Shown here piece after piece: positions 38,338 through 47,404 of a DNA stretch of 64,000 nucleotides. The DNA comes from Planctomycetota bacterium. Its GTDB lineage: Bacteria > Planctomycetota > UBA1135 > GCA-002686595. Under the pieces are notes generated by a model, which saw nothing but the letters and a program-made list of their open reading frames with translations, was not told the origin of the DNA and did no database searches. The stretch's first letter is position 1; each line of letters starts with the position of its first letter. Position numbers and translations under genes: made by a program. Location of the stretch: positions 62,001-126,000 of the forward strand of contig JAIOPM010000038.1 in assembly GCA_021413885.1 (NCBI GenBank), read 5' to 3'.

Positions 38338-39573
38338 ATGACGAACCCTGCCTCCAACGACCCGCTGCGCCAAGAGATCGACTCCGCCCTCGAGGGCATC
38401 AACCTCCAGGACCTCGACGAGCTCGGGCGCGCGCCCGCCAAGGGCGCGAAGGGAGCGAAAGCGGTCAAGGGTCCGACGCTCTGGAAAGGCGTCGTCGCCG
38501 GCGTCAGCGGCAAGGACGTGATCGTCGAGCTCGGGCCGCGCGCGCAAGGCGTGATCGCGCTCTCGGAGTTCGACGACGTGCCCAAGGTCGGCGACGTGTT
38601 CGAGTTCTCCGCGCACGGCCAAGAGGAGGGCCTGTGGAAACTCTCGCGCCGCGAAGCGAAGGCGCTCGCCGCGTGGAACGAAGTCGAAGTCGGCTCGCGC
38701 GTCAAGGCGCGCGTCAGCGGACAGAACACCGGCGGGCTCGAGCTCGCGATCGGGCCGCTGCGCGCGTTCATGCCGGCGTCGCACGTCGCGCTCGAGCGCA
38801 TCGAGAACCTCGCGCAGTTCATCGGTCAGACGTTCGAGGTCGAGGTGCTGGAAGTCGACGTCGACAAGAAGCGCGTGCTCGTCTCCCGCCGCAGCGTGTT
38901 GTCGAAGGAGCGCGAGAGCCAACGCCAAGAAGCGGTCGGCGGTCTCGCCGTCGGACAAGTGATCCAAGGCAAGGTGACCCGCGTCGAAGCCTTTGGTTGC
39001 TTCGTCGACCTCGGCGGCTTCGAGGGGCTCGTGCACGTCTCCGCGCTCTCGCGCACGCGCGTCGAGAATCCGTCGGACGTCGTCCACGTCGGCCAACAGA
39101 TCAAAGCCAAGATCATGAAGATCGAGGACGGCGGCCGGCGCATCGGGCTCTCGATGAAGGAGCTCGAAGCCGATCCGTGGGACGAAGTCGGCAACCGCAT
39201 CACGCCCGGACTGCAGATCACCGGCCGCGTCGTGCGCTTGATGGAGTTCGGCGCGTTCGTCGAGGTCTTCCCCGGCATCGAAGGTTTGCTGCACGTCAGC
39301 CAACTCGGCACCACGGCCGGCGGCAAGGAGCGCGTGCGTCGGCCCCAGGACGTCGTCAAGCCCGGCGAAACGATCTCGGTGCGCGTGCTGACCGTCGATC
39401 CGCGCGGGAAACGCATCGCGTTGACGCGGTTCGACGAACGCGGCGCGTTGATCGGCTCCGAGGATTCCGTCGACGGCTCGGTGATCGACGAAGTGCTGCA
39501 GAAGACGTCGCAAGTCGAGGCGAAGACGAACCTCGGCGCGCTCTTCAAGAAGGCGATGGACAAGAAGCCGTAG
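38338..39573 (+). CDS. S1-domain RNA-binding protein (ribosomal protein S1-like)
   Basis: About 411 residues from the ATG at 38338; an in-frame ATG at 38311 is possible. Four S1 OB-folds can be seen: a divergent first (WKGVVAGVSGKDVIVEL), a second (VGSRVKARVSGQNTGGLELA, then RAFMPASHV), a third (VGQVIQGKVTRVEAFGCFVD) and a fourth (PGLQITGRVVRLMEFGAFVE, then GLLHVSQL). The arrangement resembles a short ribosomal S1 with fewer repeats, so it could be the organism's S1 or a paralog acting on mRNA. The N-terminal 40 residues are acidic then Lys/Ala-rich. The DUF1992 gene follows after 23 bases. Confidence 0.85.
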   Translation: MTNPASNDPLRQEIDSALEGINLQDLDELGRAPAKGAKGAKAVKGPTLWKGVVAGVSGKDVIVELGPRAQGVIALSEFDDVPKVGDVFEFSAHGQEEGLWKLSRREAKALAAWNEVEVGSRVKARVSGQNTGGLELAIGPLRAFMPASHVALERIENLAQFIGQTFEVEVLEVDVDKKRVLVSRRSVLSKERESQRQEAVGGLAVGQVIQGKVTRVEAFGCFVDLGGFEGLVHVSALSRTRVENPSDVVHVGQQIKAKIMKIEDGGRRIGLSMKELEADPWDEVGNRITPGLQITGRVVRLMEFGAFVEVFPGIEGLLHVSQLGTTAGGKERVRRPQDVVKPGETISVRVLTVDPRGKRIALTRFDERGALIGSEDSVDGSVIDEVLQKTSQVEAKTNLGALFKKAMDKKP

Positions 39574-39596
39574 AGCGCCGCGCGGTCGCGCTTCGC

Positions 39597-39989
39597 ATGG
39601 ACGCCTTCGAGCGCATCGCCGACCGGAAGATCGAGGCCGCGCTCGAACGCGGCGAGTTCGAACGTCTCAGCGGTACGGGACGACCGCTCGACCTCGACGA
39701 TCTCTCGCGCGTGCCGGAGGACCTGCGCGTGGGCTACATCGTGTTGAAGAGCGCCGGAGTTCTGCCGGAGGAGCTCGAGCTCAGGAAGGAAGTGCTGCGC
39801 CTCGAAGACCTGATCGCCGCGTGCCACGACGAGGGCGCGAAACGGAAGCTGGTCTCCGAACGCACGACCGCCGCCTTGCGCTACGCGTTGCTGCTCGAGA
39901 AGCGCGGCTTCGGCCCCGCGCACCAGGAATACGGCGACCAACTCGCGGCGAAGCTCGGGCGCAACGCTAGCGACCCACGACGCGACTGA
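39597..39989 (+). CDS. DUF1992 (DnaJ-C28-like) protein
   Basis: A 130-residue protein. It has the family core: ADRKIEAALERGEFERLSGT followed by GRPLDL and then NYIVLK-like VGYIVLKSAGVLPEELELRK. The domain is the conserved part of DnaJ homolog subfamily C member 28; its function is unknown and there is no J domain here. Its last 23 bases overlap the convergent Gfo/Idh-like gene. Confidence 0.88.
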   Translation: MDAFERIADRKIEAALERGEFERLSGTGRPLDLDDLSRVPEDLRVGYIVLKSAGVLPEELELRKEVLRLEDLIAACHDEGAKRKLVSERTTAALRYALLLEKRGFGPAHQEYGDQLAAKLGRNASDPRRD

Positions 39990-40998
39990 GCGTGCCGTAG
40001 AGTCCGCGCGCGAGAGCGGAGTCGATGCTCGTCAGCGAGTTCGCGCTCCACCGGCCGGTCTTCTCGAGCCAGTAGTCGACCAGCATGTCGTCGAGGCCGC
40101 TCGCGAGCGGATGCGCGCCGCGGCCGGCCGCGATCGACTCGAGCAGACGCAGGAAGCCCACGCGCTTCATCGCTTCCATGCGCGCGGTGACGCCGAGCGT
40201 CGGCGCGGGGCCGCTCATCAGCTCGATCTCGCGCGCGGCGAGGCGCAACGTGCGCTCGCCGACACGGAAGCCGACGCACGCGCCCGACTCGACGATCGGA
40301 TCGAGCGAGAGCGAACCGCTCGCGCCGCTTCGCCCTTCGATGATCGCGCCGCGCGCGCACACGAGTTCGATCCAGCCCTTCGAGTAGTCGCGCGGCTCGG
40401 CGATCAGCGCGCTGCGCTCGGCGTCGATGCGCACGAGCCTTCGCGATCCGTTCCCGTCGCGCACGCGCCGCGCGCCCGCGATGCGCTCGACGCCGAAGAG
40501 CGCCTTCAACGTCGCGAACGCGTGGTACGCGTACGCCGCGTGCATCAAACGCGCTTCGCGCAAAGGCCCGAGCGCGCCGCCCGCGAACTCCGCGCGGACG
40601 ACATCGAACCACGGCAGGAACGCGCAGTCCTCGGCGACCCATGCGTTGCGGAAGAGTCGAAAGCGCGCGGAGTGGCGGAAGTGCTTCAACAGAAGCACCG
40701 GCGTGTCGATCAGGAGATCGACGTTCCCGAGCTCGAACCTCGCGAGCGTCGCGAGCACTTCGGGCACCGACTGCTTGCCGACCGCGAGGTAGACGAGGTC
40801 CGCGCGCGAGAGATCGCTCGCGACCAGCGACGCGAGCGGCCGGATCTCGCGGCTCTTCCCCGCGAGCGTCTCGTTGCGCGCGCTGCGGCCGAAGATCCCG
40901 AGCACCTCGAACGCGTCCCCCGCCGCCGCGAGCGCCGGCAAAGCCGTCTCGCGCACGCGCTTGCCCGCTCCGACGATCCACACGCGACGCGGCGTCAT
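39967..40998 (-). CDS. Gfo/Idh/MocA-like oxidoreductase lacking the usual catalytic Lys
   Basis: A 343-residue protein. The N-terminal Rossmann fold reads VWIVGAGKRVRETALPALAA, then LGIFGRSA, and VYLAVGKQSVPEVL. At the position of the family's EKP motif it has DTP (residues 98-100, in LLIDTPVLLLKH), so the conserved Lys is Thr. A C-terminal alpha/beta domain follows (WIELVCARGAIIEG). With the Lys missing it may use another base or work as a cofactor-bound partner. The ATG overlaps the GMC gene stop (ATGA), so the two are almost certainly co-translated and may act on the same sugar or cyclitol. Confidence 0.75.
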   Translation of the reverse strand: MTPRRVWIVGAGKRVRETALPALAAAGDAFEVLGIFGRSARNETLAGKSREIRPLASLVASDLSRADLVYLAVGKQSVPEVLATLARFELGNVDLLIDTPVLLLKHFRHSARFRLFRNAWVAEDCAFLPWFDVVRAEFAGGALGPLREARLMHAAYAYHAFATLKALFGVERIAGARRVRDGNGSRRLVRIDAERSALIAEPRDYSKGWIELVCARGAIIEGRSGASGSLSLDPIVESGACVGFRVGERTLRLAAREIELMSGPAPTLGVTARMEAMKRVGFLRLLESIAAGRGAHPLASGLDDMLVDYWLEKTGRWSANSLTSIDSALARGLYGTLSRVVGR

Positions 40999-42668
40999 GC
41001 TTTCGTCTCCGCGCGCGATGCGAGAACGCGCGTCTTCAGGTGTTCCGCGAGACGAATCGACAGCGCCGTGAGCGTGAACGTCGGGTTCGCGCAGCCGCTC
41101 GTAGGAAAGACCGACGCGCCGGCGAGGAAGACGTTCGGAGTCGCGTGCAGACGCAGGTCGCGATCGACGACCGAACGCCGCGGATCGCGGCCCATCCGCG
41201 TCGTGCCCATGTGGTGCGACGCGTCTTGATCGATCGGCCACGGTTCGGCGCGCGAGAGATTCGTTTCGAGCTCGCCGAGCCCGGTCGCCGCGAGCTCCTC
41301 GCGCAACGCCGCGTGCAGCTCGATCAGCGAACGGCGATCGCGTTCGGTCGGGCGGTGACGCACGACGGTCAGCGGCTGGCCGAGCTCGTCCTTCGAGTTC
41401 CCCAGCATCACGCGGTTCTCCGGATTCGGCTCCATCTCCATGAAGTTGCGCAGGCGCACCGCGCGCACTTTCGGCCGCGAGCGCGCGAGCACGCGGTTGT
41501 ACGCGTAACGCGCAACGCGCGGCGCGTCGGCGATCACGTTCCAACCGAGCCCAATCCAACCGGCCGCGGTCTTGCGCTCGTTCTGGAGATCGGAATCGTC
41601 GCCGGTCTCCGAGTAATCGCGCAGCGCAACCGTCTTCGTTCCGCCGCCGCGCACGCGCTTCATCACCAGCTTGCTGCGCTTTGCGAGCGCGACCAACGAC
41701 TCGACGCCGCGCGAATCCGACCACGGGAAGAGCGGTTCGAAGCGCACGTAGCTGTTGACGAGCTCGCGCTCGCGCTGAACTTTCTCGTTCAACCGCAGCC
41801 CCGCGTAACCGGCGAAGCCCTGGTGCAACGCGCCGAAGTAGTACGGGAGCTCGACGAGCGGCCGCGTGAGCTTGACGATGCCGTGGTAGTTCTTCGGATG
41901 GTTCATCAGCCAACGGCCGACTTGATCGTGCTCGTTGCCGAGGCCGCGATCGCACAGATCGCGCGACGCGAGCAGGAGCCGCGCGTTCTCGAGCCCGCCG
42001 GTCGCGACGACGAACGTTCCGGCGCGGAAGTCGAGTTCGCGTCCGGTCGACGTGCGCACGCGCGCGCGCTCGATGCGGCCGCTCGAACGCTCTCCGACGA
42101 GCGCGAGCGCCGTCGCGTCGAGAAAGAGCTCTACGCCTGCGTTCGCGAAGACCTCGCCGTGTTCCCGCGCGAAGTTCTGCGGCTCGGCGCACGCGAGGAA
42201 GACCTTCTCCTCGAGCACGTTCCACGTCGGCCGCCACTCGCCCTTCTCGCGCAAACCCGCGAGCTTGCCTCCGAACATCGCGAGCGACGGGAAGCGATAG
42301 CGCTCGGCGCTCGCGTAGTACGGCAAGAGCTCGTCGCGCTCGATCGGCCAACCCGACTCGCCGAGCCAACTGCGCGTCGCGAAGTCGATCGGATCGAGCG
42401 GACTCGAGAGCCCGGCCCACGTCGTCGACGCGCCCCCGAAGACGCGCTCGCGCGAATAGTCCTTGATGCGAATGCCGTCGCTCTCGACGCGCCGCAATCG
42501 ATCGCCGAACGGCGTCGGCGCGCGACGGCCGCTCTCGAGCACCGCGATGCGCACGCCGGAGTCGGCGAGTTCGCGCACGAGCGTCATGGCGGCCGGGCCG
42601 GAGCCGACGATCACCAAGTCGTAGTCCGCCGCAGGCTCGACGCGCGCTTCGGCGAGGTCGTGGATCAT
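40995..42668 (-). CDS. GMC-family FAD-dependent oxidoreductase
   Basis: A 557-residue flavoprotein. The FAD-binding motif is DLVIVGSGPAAMTLVRELA. The body matches GMC oxidoreductases (FGGASTTWAGLSSPLDPIDF, FVVATGGLENARLLL), and the C-terminus has HHMGTTRMG, then LHATPNVFLAGASVFPTSGC and NPTFTLTALSIRLAEHL with the usual His and Asn. The family oxidises sugar or alcohol carbons. It is translationally coupled to the Gfo/Idh-like gene and 18 bases after panB. The substrate is unknown; a polysaccharide or glycolipid sugar is one inference. Confidence 0.88.
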   Translation of the reverse strand: MIHDLAEARVEPAADYDLVIVGSGPAAMTLVRELADSGVRIAVLESGRRAPTPFGDRLRRVESDGIRIKDYSRERVFGGASTTWAGLSSPLDPIDFATRSWLGESGWPIERDELLPYYASAERYRFPSLAMFGGKLAGLREKGEWRPTWNVLEEKVFLACAEPQNFAREHGEVFANAGVELFLDATALALVGERSSGRIERARVRTSTGRELDFRAGTFVVATGGLENARLLLASRDLCDRGLGNEHDQVGRWLMNHPKNYHGIVKLTRPLVELPYYFGALHQGFAGYAGLRLNEKVQRERELVNSYVRFEPLFPWSDSRGVESLVALAKRSKLVMKRVRGGGTKTVALRDYSETGDDSDLQNERKTAAGWIGLGWNVIADAPRVARYAYNRVLARSRPKVRAVRLRNFMEMEPNPENRVMLGNSKDELGQPLTVVRHRPTERDRRSLIELHAALREELAATGLGELETNLSRAEPWPIDQDASHHMGTTRMGRDPRRSVVDRDLRLHATPNVFLAGASVFPTSGCANPTFTLTALSIRLAEHLKTRVLASRAETKA

Positions 42669-42686
42669 CGCGCGGGAAACGCGAGC

Positions 42687-43514
42687 TCAGTAGCTCTCGG
42701 ACTTGGACGGGAACTCTTTCGCCTTGACGTCGCGCACGTAGTGCTCGAAGGCCGCCTGCATCGCCTTGCCGAGCTCGGCGTAGCGCCGCACGAAGCGCGG
42801 ATGGAAGCGCGTGTAGATCCCGAGCATGTCCTGCGTCACCAGGATCTGTCCGTCGCAACCCGCGCCCGCGCCGATGCCGATCACCGGCACCTTCACGGAC
42901 TTCGAGACTTCGTCGGCGAGCTTCGCCGGAACTTTCTCGATCACGATCGCGAACACGCCGGCGGCTTCGAGCGCCTTCGCGTCGCGCCGCACTTCCTCGG
43001 CTTCGACCGCTTCGGTCGCGCGCACTTGGTACGTGCCGAACTTGTGGATCGATTGCGGCGTCAGGCCGAGGTGCCCCATCACCGGAATGCCGATGCCGAC
43101 GATCTTCTCGATCGTCTTCGCGATGCCGGCGCCGCCTTCGAGCTTGACCGCTTCGGCGCCGGCTTCCTTGATCATGCGGCCCGCGTTGCGGACGGCTTCG
43201 TCGGCGTTGATCTGGAACGACATGAACGGCATGTCGGCGACGACGAGCGCTCGTTCGACGCCGCGCGAAACGACCTCGGTGTGGTAGAGCATCTGCTCGA
43301 GCGTCACGCGCACCGTCGTCTCGTGCCCCTGGATCACCATCCCCGCCGAATCGCCGACGAGGATCACGTCGATGCCCGACTGATCGACCAGCTGCGCCGA
43401 GAGGAAGTCGTAGGCCGTCAACGCCGCGATCTTCTCGCCGCGCTCCTTCATCTGCACGAGCGAGCGCGTCGTCACCTTCTTCGCGCGTCCGCCCGACTTG
43501 GGTTCGGTCGACAT
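42687..43514 (-). CDS. panB: 3-methyl-2-oxobutanoate hydroxymethyltransferase
   Basis: A 275-residue enzyme adding a hydroxymethyl group to alpha-ketoisovalerate on the way to pantothenate. It has the TIM-barrel motifs LTAYDFLSAQ, ILVGDSAGMV, the segment VVADMPFMSF, AEAVKLEGG and HLGLTPQS, with VPVIGIGAGAGCDGQILV near the end. A short Lys/Arg-rich leader precedes it. It starts 11 bases after the stop of the COG2509 flavoprotein gene. No other pantothenate gene is present. Confidence 0.95.
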   Translation of the reverse strand: MSTEPKSGGRAKKVTTRSLVQMKERGEKIAALTAYDFLSAQLVDQSGIDVILVGDSAGMVIQGHETTVRVTLEQMLYHTEVVSRGVERALVVADMPFMSFQINADEAVRNAGRMIKEAGAEAVKLEGGAGIAKTIEKIVGIGIPVMGHLGLTPQSIHKFGTYQVRATEAVEAEEVRRDAKALEAAGVFAIVIEKVPAKLADEVSKSVKVPVIGIGAGAGCDGQILVTQDMLGIYTRFHPRFVRRYAELGKAMQAAFEHYVRDVKAKEFPSKSESY

Positions 43515-43525
43515 GGCCTTCCAAC

Positions 43526-45178
43526 CTAGCGCGTCGCGCTCGGGCACGCGAGCGCGCGTAGGTGGACCAACGCCGCATTCGCGCCGTCGAGGGCCGCGCT
43601 CATGATTCCGCCGGCGTAGCCCGCGCCTTCGCCGAGGGGATAGAGGTTCGTGAAGCCGACGGCCGAGCGAGTCGCTCGATCCCGCGGAATGCGCACCGGG
43701 CCGGAGCTGCGCGACTCGAGGCCGACGAAGAGTCCGTCGGCGCTCGCGAAGCCGGGGATCTGACGGTCGAACCGTTCGAGCGAGCGCGCGAGCGCGTCGC
43801 GCGCGGACGGCGGTAAGAGTTCGTCGAGGCGCGCGCTCGTCGTGCCGAACGGATACGTCGAGTGGCGCGCCGCGCGGCTCGCGCGACCGCTCAGGAAATC
43901 CGCCGCGGTCTGCGCGGGCGCGGTGTAGTCGCCGCCGCCCGCGACGAAGAAGCGGCGTTCGAGTTCCCGTTGGAACGCGACGCCGTCGAACGCGCCCGCG
44001 CCGAACTCCGCCGGCCCGAACGTCGTGACGATCGCCGACGTCGCCCAACCGGACGAGTGCCGCGAGTTGCTCATGCCGTTGGTGCAGAGCAAGCCGGGCT
44101 CGCTGACGCTCGCGACGATGCGACCGCCGGGGCACATGCAGAACGAGTACGCCGCCGCCGCGCGCTCGTCGGCCTTCGAGATCAGGTTGTAGCTCGCGGC
44201 GCCGAGCTGCGCGGTCGCCGGACCGTAGCGCGCGCGATCGACGAGCTCCTGCGGATGCTCGATGCGCAGGCCGAGCTGGAAGGGCTTCGCCTCGAACGGC
44301 ACGCCTTGCGCGTGGAGCGCGCGCCACGTGTCGCGCGCGGAGTGGCCGGTCGCGAGGAAGCACGCGTCGCACTCGACGATGCCCGCGGTCGTTTCGGCGG
44401 CGACGATCGAGCGCTCGCCGTCGCCGCGCAGCACCAGACGCTCTAGACGCGTGCGAAAGAGGAAGCGCACGCCGAGCTCGATCAACCGTCGCCGCAACTC
44501 GGGCAAGATCCGGTGGAGTTTGTCGGTGCCGATGTGCGCGAGCGAGTCGTACGCGATCGACGGCGGCGCGCCGCACGCGACGAGCTCCTCGAGCAACACG
44601 ACCTCGAGCGGATCGTCGACGCGCGTGTAGATCTTGCCGTCGGAGTACGTGCCCGCGCCGCCTTCGCCGAAGAGCAAGTTGGCCTCGGGATCGACGACGC
44701 GCGAACGGTGGAACTGCACCAGCGGCCTCGAACGCTCCTCGAGCGCCGGCCCGCGCTCGAGCAACGTCACCGCGACGCCGTTCTTCGCGAGCACCCACGC
44801 CGCGAAGATCCCCGCGGGGCCGGAGCCGACGACCAACGCTCGCTTGGCGCGCGCCGCGTCGTCGAGGCCATCGACGCGCACCGTGCCGACCTCGGGCGCG
44901 GGCTTCAACTTGCCGCTCGCGAGCTCGCGCTTCGCCGCTACGCCGCGCAACGCGCCGCCGCGCACCGAGACGTCGACGTGGCAGACGAACTCGAGCCGTC
45001 GCGCGCCGTTGCGCCACCGCGCGTCGAGCGCCTTGCGTGCGATCCGCAAACCGGCGAGCTCTTCCGGCGCAAGGCCGAGGCGCACGCGAGCCTTCTCCGC
45101 CAAACGCGCTTCCGGTTCGCCGACGGCGAGCGACAGATCGAACAGCCGGTAGATTTCGAGCGCGTGATCGTCCGTCAT
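43526..45178 (-). CDS. COG2509-type FAD-dependent dehydrogenase
   Basis: A 550-residue flavoprotein. The first 100 residues form a small domain (ARKALDARWRNGARRLEFVC). Next is the FAD motif RALVVGSGPAGIFAAWVLAK, with LLERG, GEGGAGTYSDGKIYTR, FLATGHSARDTW, and a long C-terminal part including CMCPGGRIVA and SNSRHSSGWATSA. The pattern matches the uncharacterised NAD/FAD-utilising dehydrogenases of COG2509; the reaction is unknown. It is divergent from the methyltransferase gene, which lies 115 bases away. Confidence 0.85.
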   Translation of the reverse strand: MTDDHALEIYRLFDLSLAVGEPEARLAEKARVRLGLAPEELAGLRIARKALDARWRNGARRLEFVCHVDVSVRGGALRGVAAKRELASGKLKPAPEVGTVRVDGLDDAARAKRALVVGSGPAGIFAAWVLAKNGVAVTLLERGPALEERSRPLVQFHRSRVVDPEANLLFGEGGAGTYSDGKIYTRVDDPLEVVLLEELVACGAPPSIAYDSLAHIGTDKLHRILPELRRRLIELGVRFLFRTRLERLVLRGDGERSIVAAETTAGIVECDACFLATGHSARDTWRALHAQGVPFEAKPFQLGLRIEHPQELVDRARYGPATAQLGAASYNLISKADERAAAAYSFCMCPGGRIVASVSEPGLLCTNGMSNSRHSSGWATSAIVTTFGPAEFGAGAFDGVAFQRELERRFFVAGGGDYTAPAQTAADFLSGRASRAARHSTYPFGTTSARLDELLPPSARDALARSLERFDRQIPGFASADGLFVGLESRSSGPVRIPRDRATRSAVGFTNLYPLGEGAGYAGGIMSAALDGANAALVHLRALACPSATR

Positions 45179-45293
45179 CGGGGGAGCCTCCTAGTGGCCC
45201 AGGTCCAAACGGTCGCGCGAATCCTACACGGCGTCGATCGATGCGTCCTGCATCTGGCGCTGCGCGCGCGCGTCCCTATCCTTGTCGCACCCG

Positions 45294-46493
45294 ATGGCCA
45301 AGGAACACTCGATCGAAGCGGCGTCCTTCGCACCGATATTGGCCGACCTCGGGATCGCGCCGGAGGCGATCGCCTTCCTCGACACCGCCGAGTTCGGCGC
45401 GATGAAGAGCGAGTCGAAGCACGGCGCCGGTGACGTCCTGCTCGGGCCGATCGGCGGCGGCCTCGATCCCACGGCGGCGACGGTGGTCCATCGTCGTCAC
45501 GCCGATCCGCGACTCGGGCGCGAGAGCACGTTGTTGCTCTACTTCGCTCGGCCGCGCGACGATCGCGAGCTCGCGCGCTGGCGCAATCAGTTGTGGCCGT
45601 GGCTACACATCGTCGGCGTGTACCGCATCGACGGCGGAGCGGTGACCCGCGAGACGCTGCAAGGACGCGCGTCGGTGCCGGGGCAATGCGCGCTCGCCGG
45701 TTCGATCCTGGTCGCGAAGCGGCGCGAGCACGTGATGTCGCAGAAGCTGACGACCGTCAAGTTCGACGCGAACGCCGGCGGTTGGAATGGTGAGCCGGGG
45801 CGACCGGGCTACGCGCACTTCCGTTGGATGCGGCGCTACGTCGGACGTTTCGCGCCGGTGCGCGACGGCGCGCGCGTGCTCGACTTCGGGTGCGGCGCGG
45901 GCTGGGTCGGCATCGAGGCGGCGCTCCAGGCGAAGGACGTCGAGCTCTGCTCGTTCGACCCGAGCCCCGAGATGGTGCGCATCGCGGGCGACAACGCGCG
46001 CTCCGCGGGCGTGAAGAACTTCGCTGCGCGCGTCGGTTTCGGCGAGGAGCCGCCGTTCCCGGCCGCCGGCGAGAAGTGCTTCGACGTCGTCTTCTCGTCG
46101 GGCGTCGTCAGTTTCTCGCCCGACATCGAGCGTTGGACCGACGGCCTCGTCGCGACGCTCGCCGACGGCGCGACGTTGGTGATCGGTGACATCCAACGCG
46201 AGTCGCGCGGGATGCAGAAGCGGCGCGCGCGGCGCGTGCTGTTGCCGGCGCGCGAGATGAATGCGCAGATCGCGGAAGAGATGCGCGCGCGGCTCGAGAA
46301 GCGCGGGCTCGTCCACGAAGCGACCGCGGGCTACCAACTGAGCGATCCGATCCCGCAGCTCACGCACCACGCGGACAAGAAACTCGGCGGCATCCTCTCG
46401 CCGATCCTGCTCGGCCTGAATCGCCTCGCGGCGGGCAACGGCCTCGCGCCACGGCAGTTCGACAGCTGGGTGATGCGGCTGAAGAAGCGCTAA
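45294..46493 (+). CDS. Class I SAM methyltransferase with an N-terminal unknown domain
   Basis: About 399 residues from the ATG at 45294; a TTG 12 bases earlier is in frame. The C-terminal half (from about residue 150) is a methyltransferase: RVLDFGCGAGWVGIEAA, then LCSFDPSPEMVRIA, FDVVFSSGVVSF and VIGDIQRESRG. The first 140 residues are a separate unit (APILADLGIAPEAIAFLDTA, WRNQLWPWLHIVGVYRI) that I do not recognise; it may be substrate-specific or a former separate gene. It ends with a 4-base overlap with the convergent accD stop. Confidence 0.8.
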   Translation: MAKEHSIEAASFAPILADLGIAPEAIAFLDTAEFGAMKSESKHGAGDVLLGPIGGGLDPTAATVVHRRHADPRLGRESTLLLYFARPRDDRELARWRNQLWPWLHIVGVYRIDGGAVTRETLQGRASVPGQCALAGSILVAKRREHVMSQKLTTVKFDANAGGWNGEPGRPGYAHFRWMRRYVGRFAPVRDGARVLDFGCGAGWVGIEAALQAKDVELCSFDPSPEMVRIAGDNARSAGVKNFAARVGFGEEPPFPAAGEKCFDVVFSSGVVSFSPDIERWTDGLVATLADGATLVIGDIQRESRGMQKRRARRVLLPAREMNAQIAEEMRARLEKRGLVHEATAGYQLSDPIPQLTHHADKKLGGILSPILLGLNRLAAGNGLAPRQFDSWVMRLKKR

Positions 46494-47404
46494 CGCTTCT
46501 TGGGCTCGATCTTCGAGCCCTTCGCGTAGTCGAGCAGGCGCGCGAGCATCGACTTCATCTCGGAGCGTCGGACGATGCGATCGATCTGACCCTTCTCGAG
46601 CAGGAACTCCGCGCGCTGGAAACCCGCCGGGAGTTCTTGGCGGATCGTCGACGCGATCACGCGCGGTCCCGCGAAACCGATCAACGCGCCGGGCTCGGCC
46701 AACGTCACGTCGCACACCGACGCGAACGACGCGGTGACGCCGCCGGTCGTCGGGTGCGTCATCACGCACACGGAGAAGCCGCCGGCGTCGCCGAATTCGG
46801 CCAGCGCCGCGCACGTCTTCGCCATCTGCATCAACGACAACACGCCTTCGTGCATCCGCGCGCCGCCGGAGCTCGTGAAGATCACCAACGGGCGCTTCAA
46901 CTTCGTCGCGAGTTCCGCGGCGAGCGCCAGCTTCTCGCCGACGACCTCGCCCATCGAGCCGCCCATGAACGAGAAGTCGAGCACCGCGAGCACGACCTCG
47001 CGCCCTTCGATCGCGCCGCTGCCGCAGATCAACGCCTCGGCCTGACCGGTGCGCTCTTCGGCGCGACGAACCTTGTCGAGGTACGGGATCTGGTCGTTGA
47101 ACTCGAGGCGATCGAGCGCGCGGATGTCGGGGAAGTACTCCTTCCACGTGTCCTCGTCGATCAAGTGCGCGACGCGCTCCTTGCCGGGCAACGTGAAGTG
47201 GAACTCGCACGCGGGGCAGACTCGGGATTTCTCCTCGAGCTCCTTGCGATAGATCATCTGCCCGCAGTTCTCGCACTTCAGCCAGAGACCGCCGGGCATC
47301 TCGCGCTTCTTGCGCGTGCGCGAGAAGCGCGTCTCCGAGAGCCTCTCGCCGCCGTTCTCTCCGCCGTTGTCGCCGCGCGGGGCCTTCTTGTCGTCGTCGC
47401 TCAC
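46490..47404 (-). CDS. accD: Acetyl-CoA carboxylase carboxyltransferase subunit beta
   Basis: A 304-residue subunit of the carboxyltransferase that makes malonyl-CoA with AccA. The zinc ribbon is CENC (C44, C47) and CPAC (C63, C66). The crotonase-fold core has VLDFSFMGGSMGEVVGEK, FTSSGGARMHEG and PTTGGVTASFA. The GTG start at 47404 forms GTGA with the rpe stop. The N-terminal 35 residues are polar and low complexity. AccA is not in the window. Confidence 0.94.
   Translation of the reverse strand: MSDDDKKAPRGDNGGENGGERLSETRFSRTRKKREMPGGLWLKCENCGQMIYRKELEEKSRVCPACEFHFTLPGKERVAHLIDEDTWKEYFPDIRALDRLEFNDQIPYLDKVRRAEERTGQAEALICGSGAIEGREVVLAVLDFSFMGGSMGEVVGEKLALAAELATKLKRPLVIFTSSGGARMHEGVLSLMQMAKTCAALAEFGDAGGFSVCVMTHPTTGGVTASFASVCDVTLAEPGALIGFAGPRVIASTIRQELPAGFQRAEFLLEKGQIDRIVRRSEMKSMLARLLDYAKGSKIEPKKR

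Noticed and set aside
40641..43529. Long plus-strand open frame opposite the Gfo/Idh, GMC and panB genes
   Set aside because: It is antisense to three well-recognised genes, has Arg/Ala/Glu-rich composition and no motif; it arises from the third-position GC bias.
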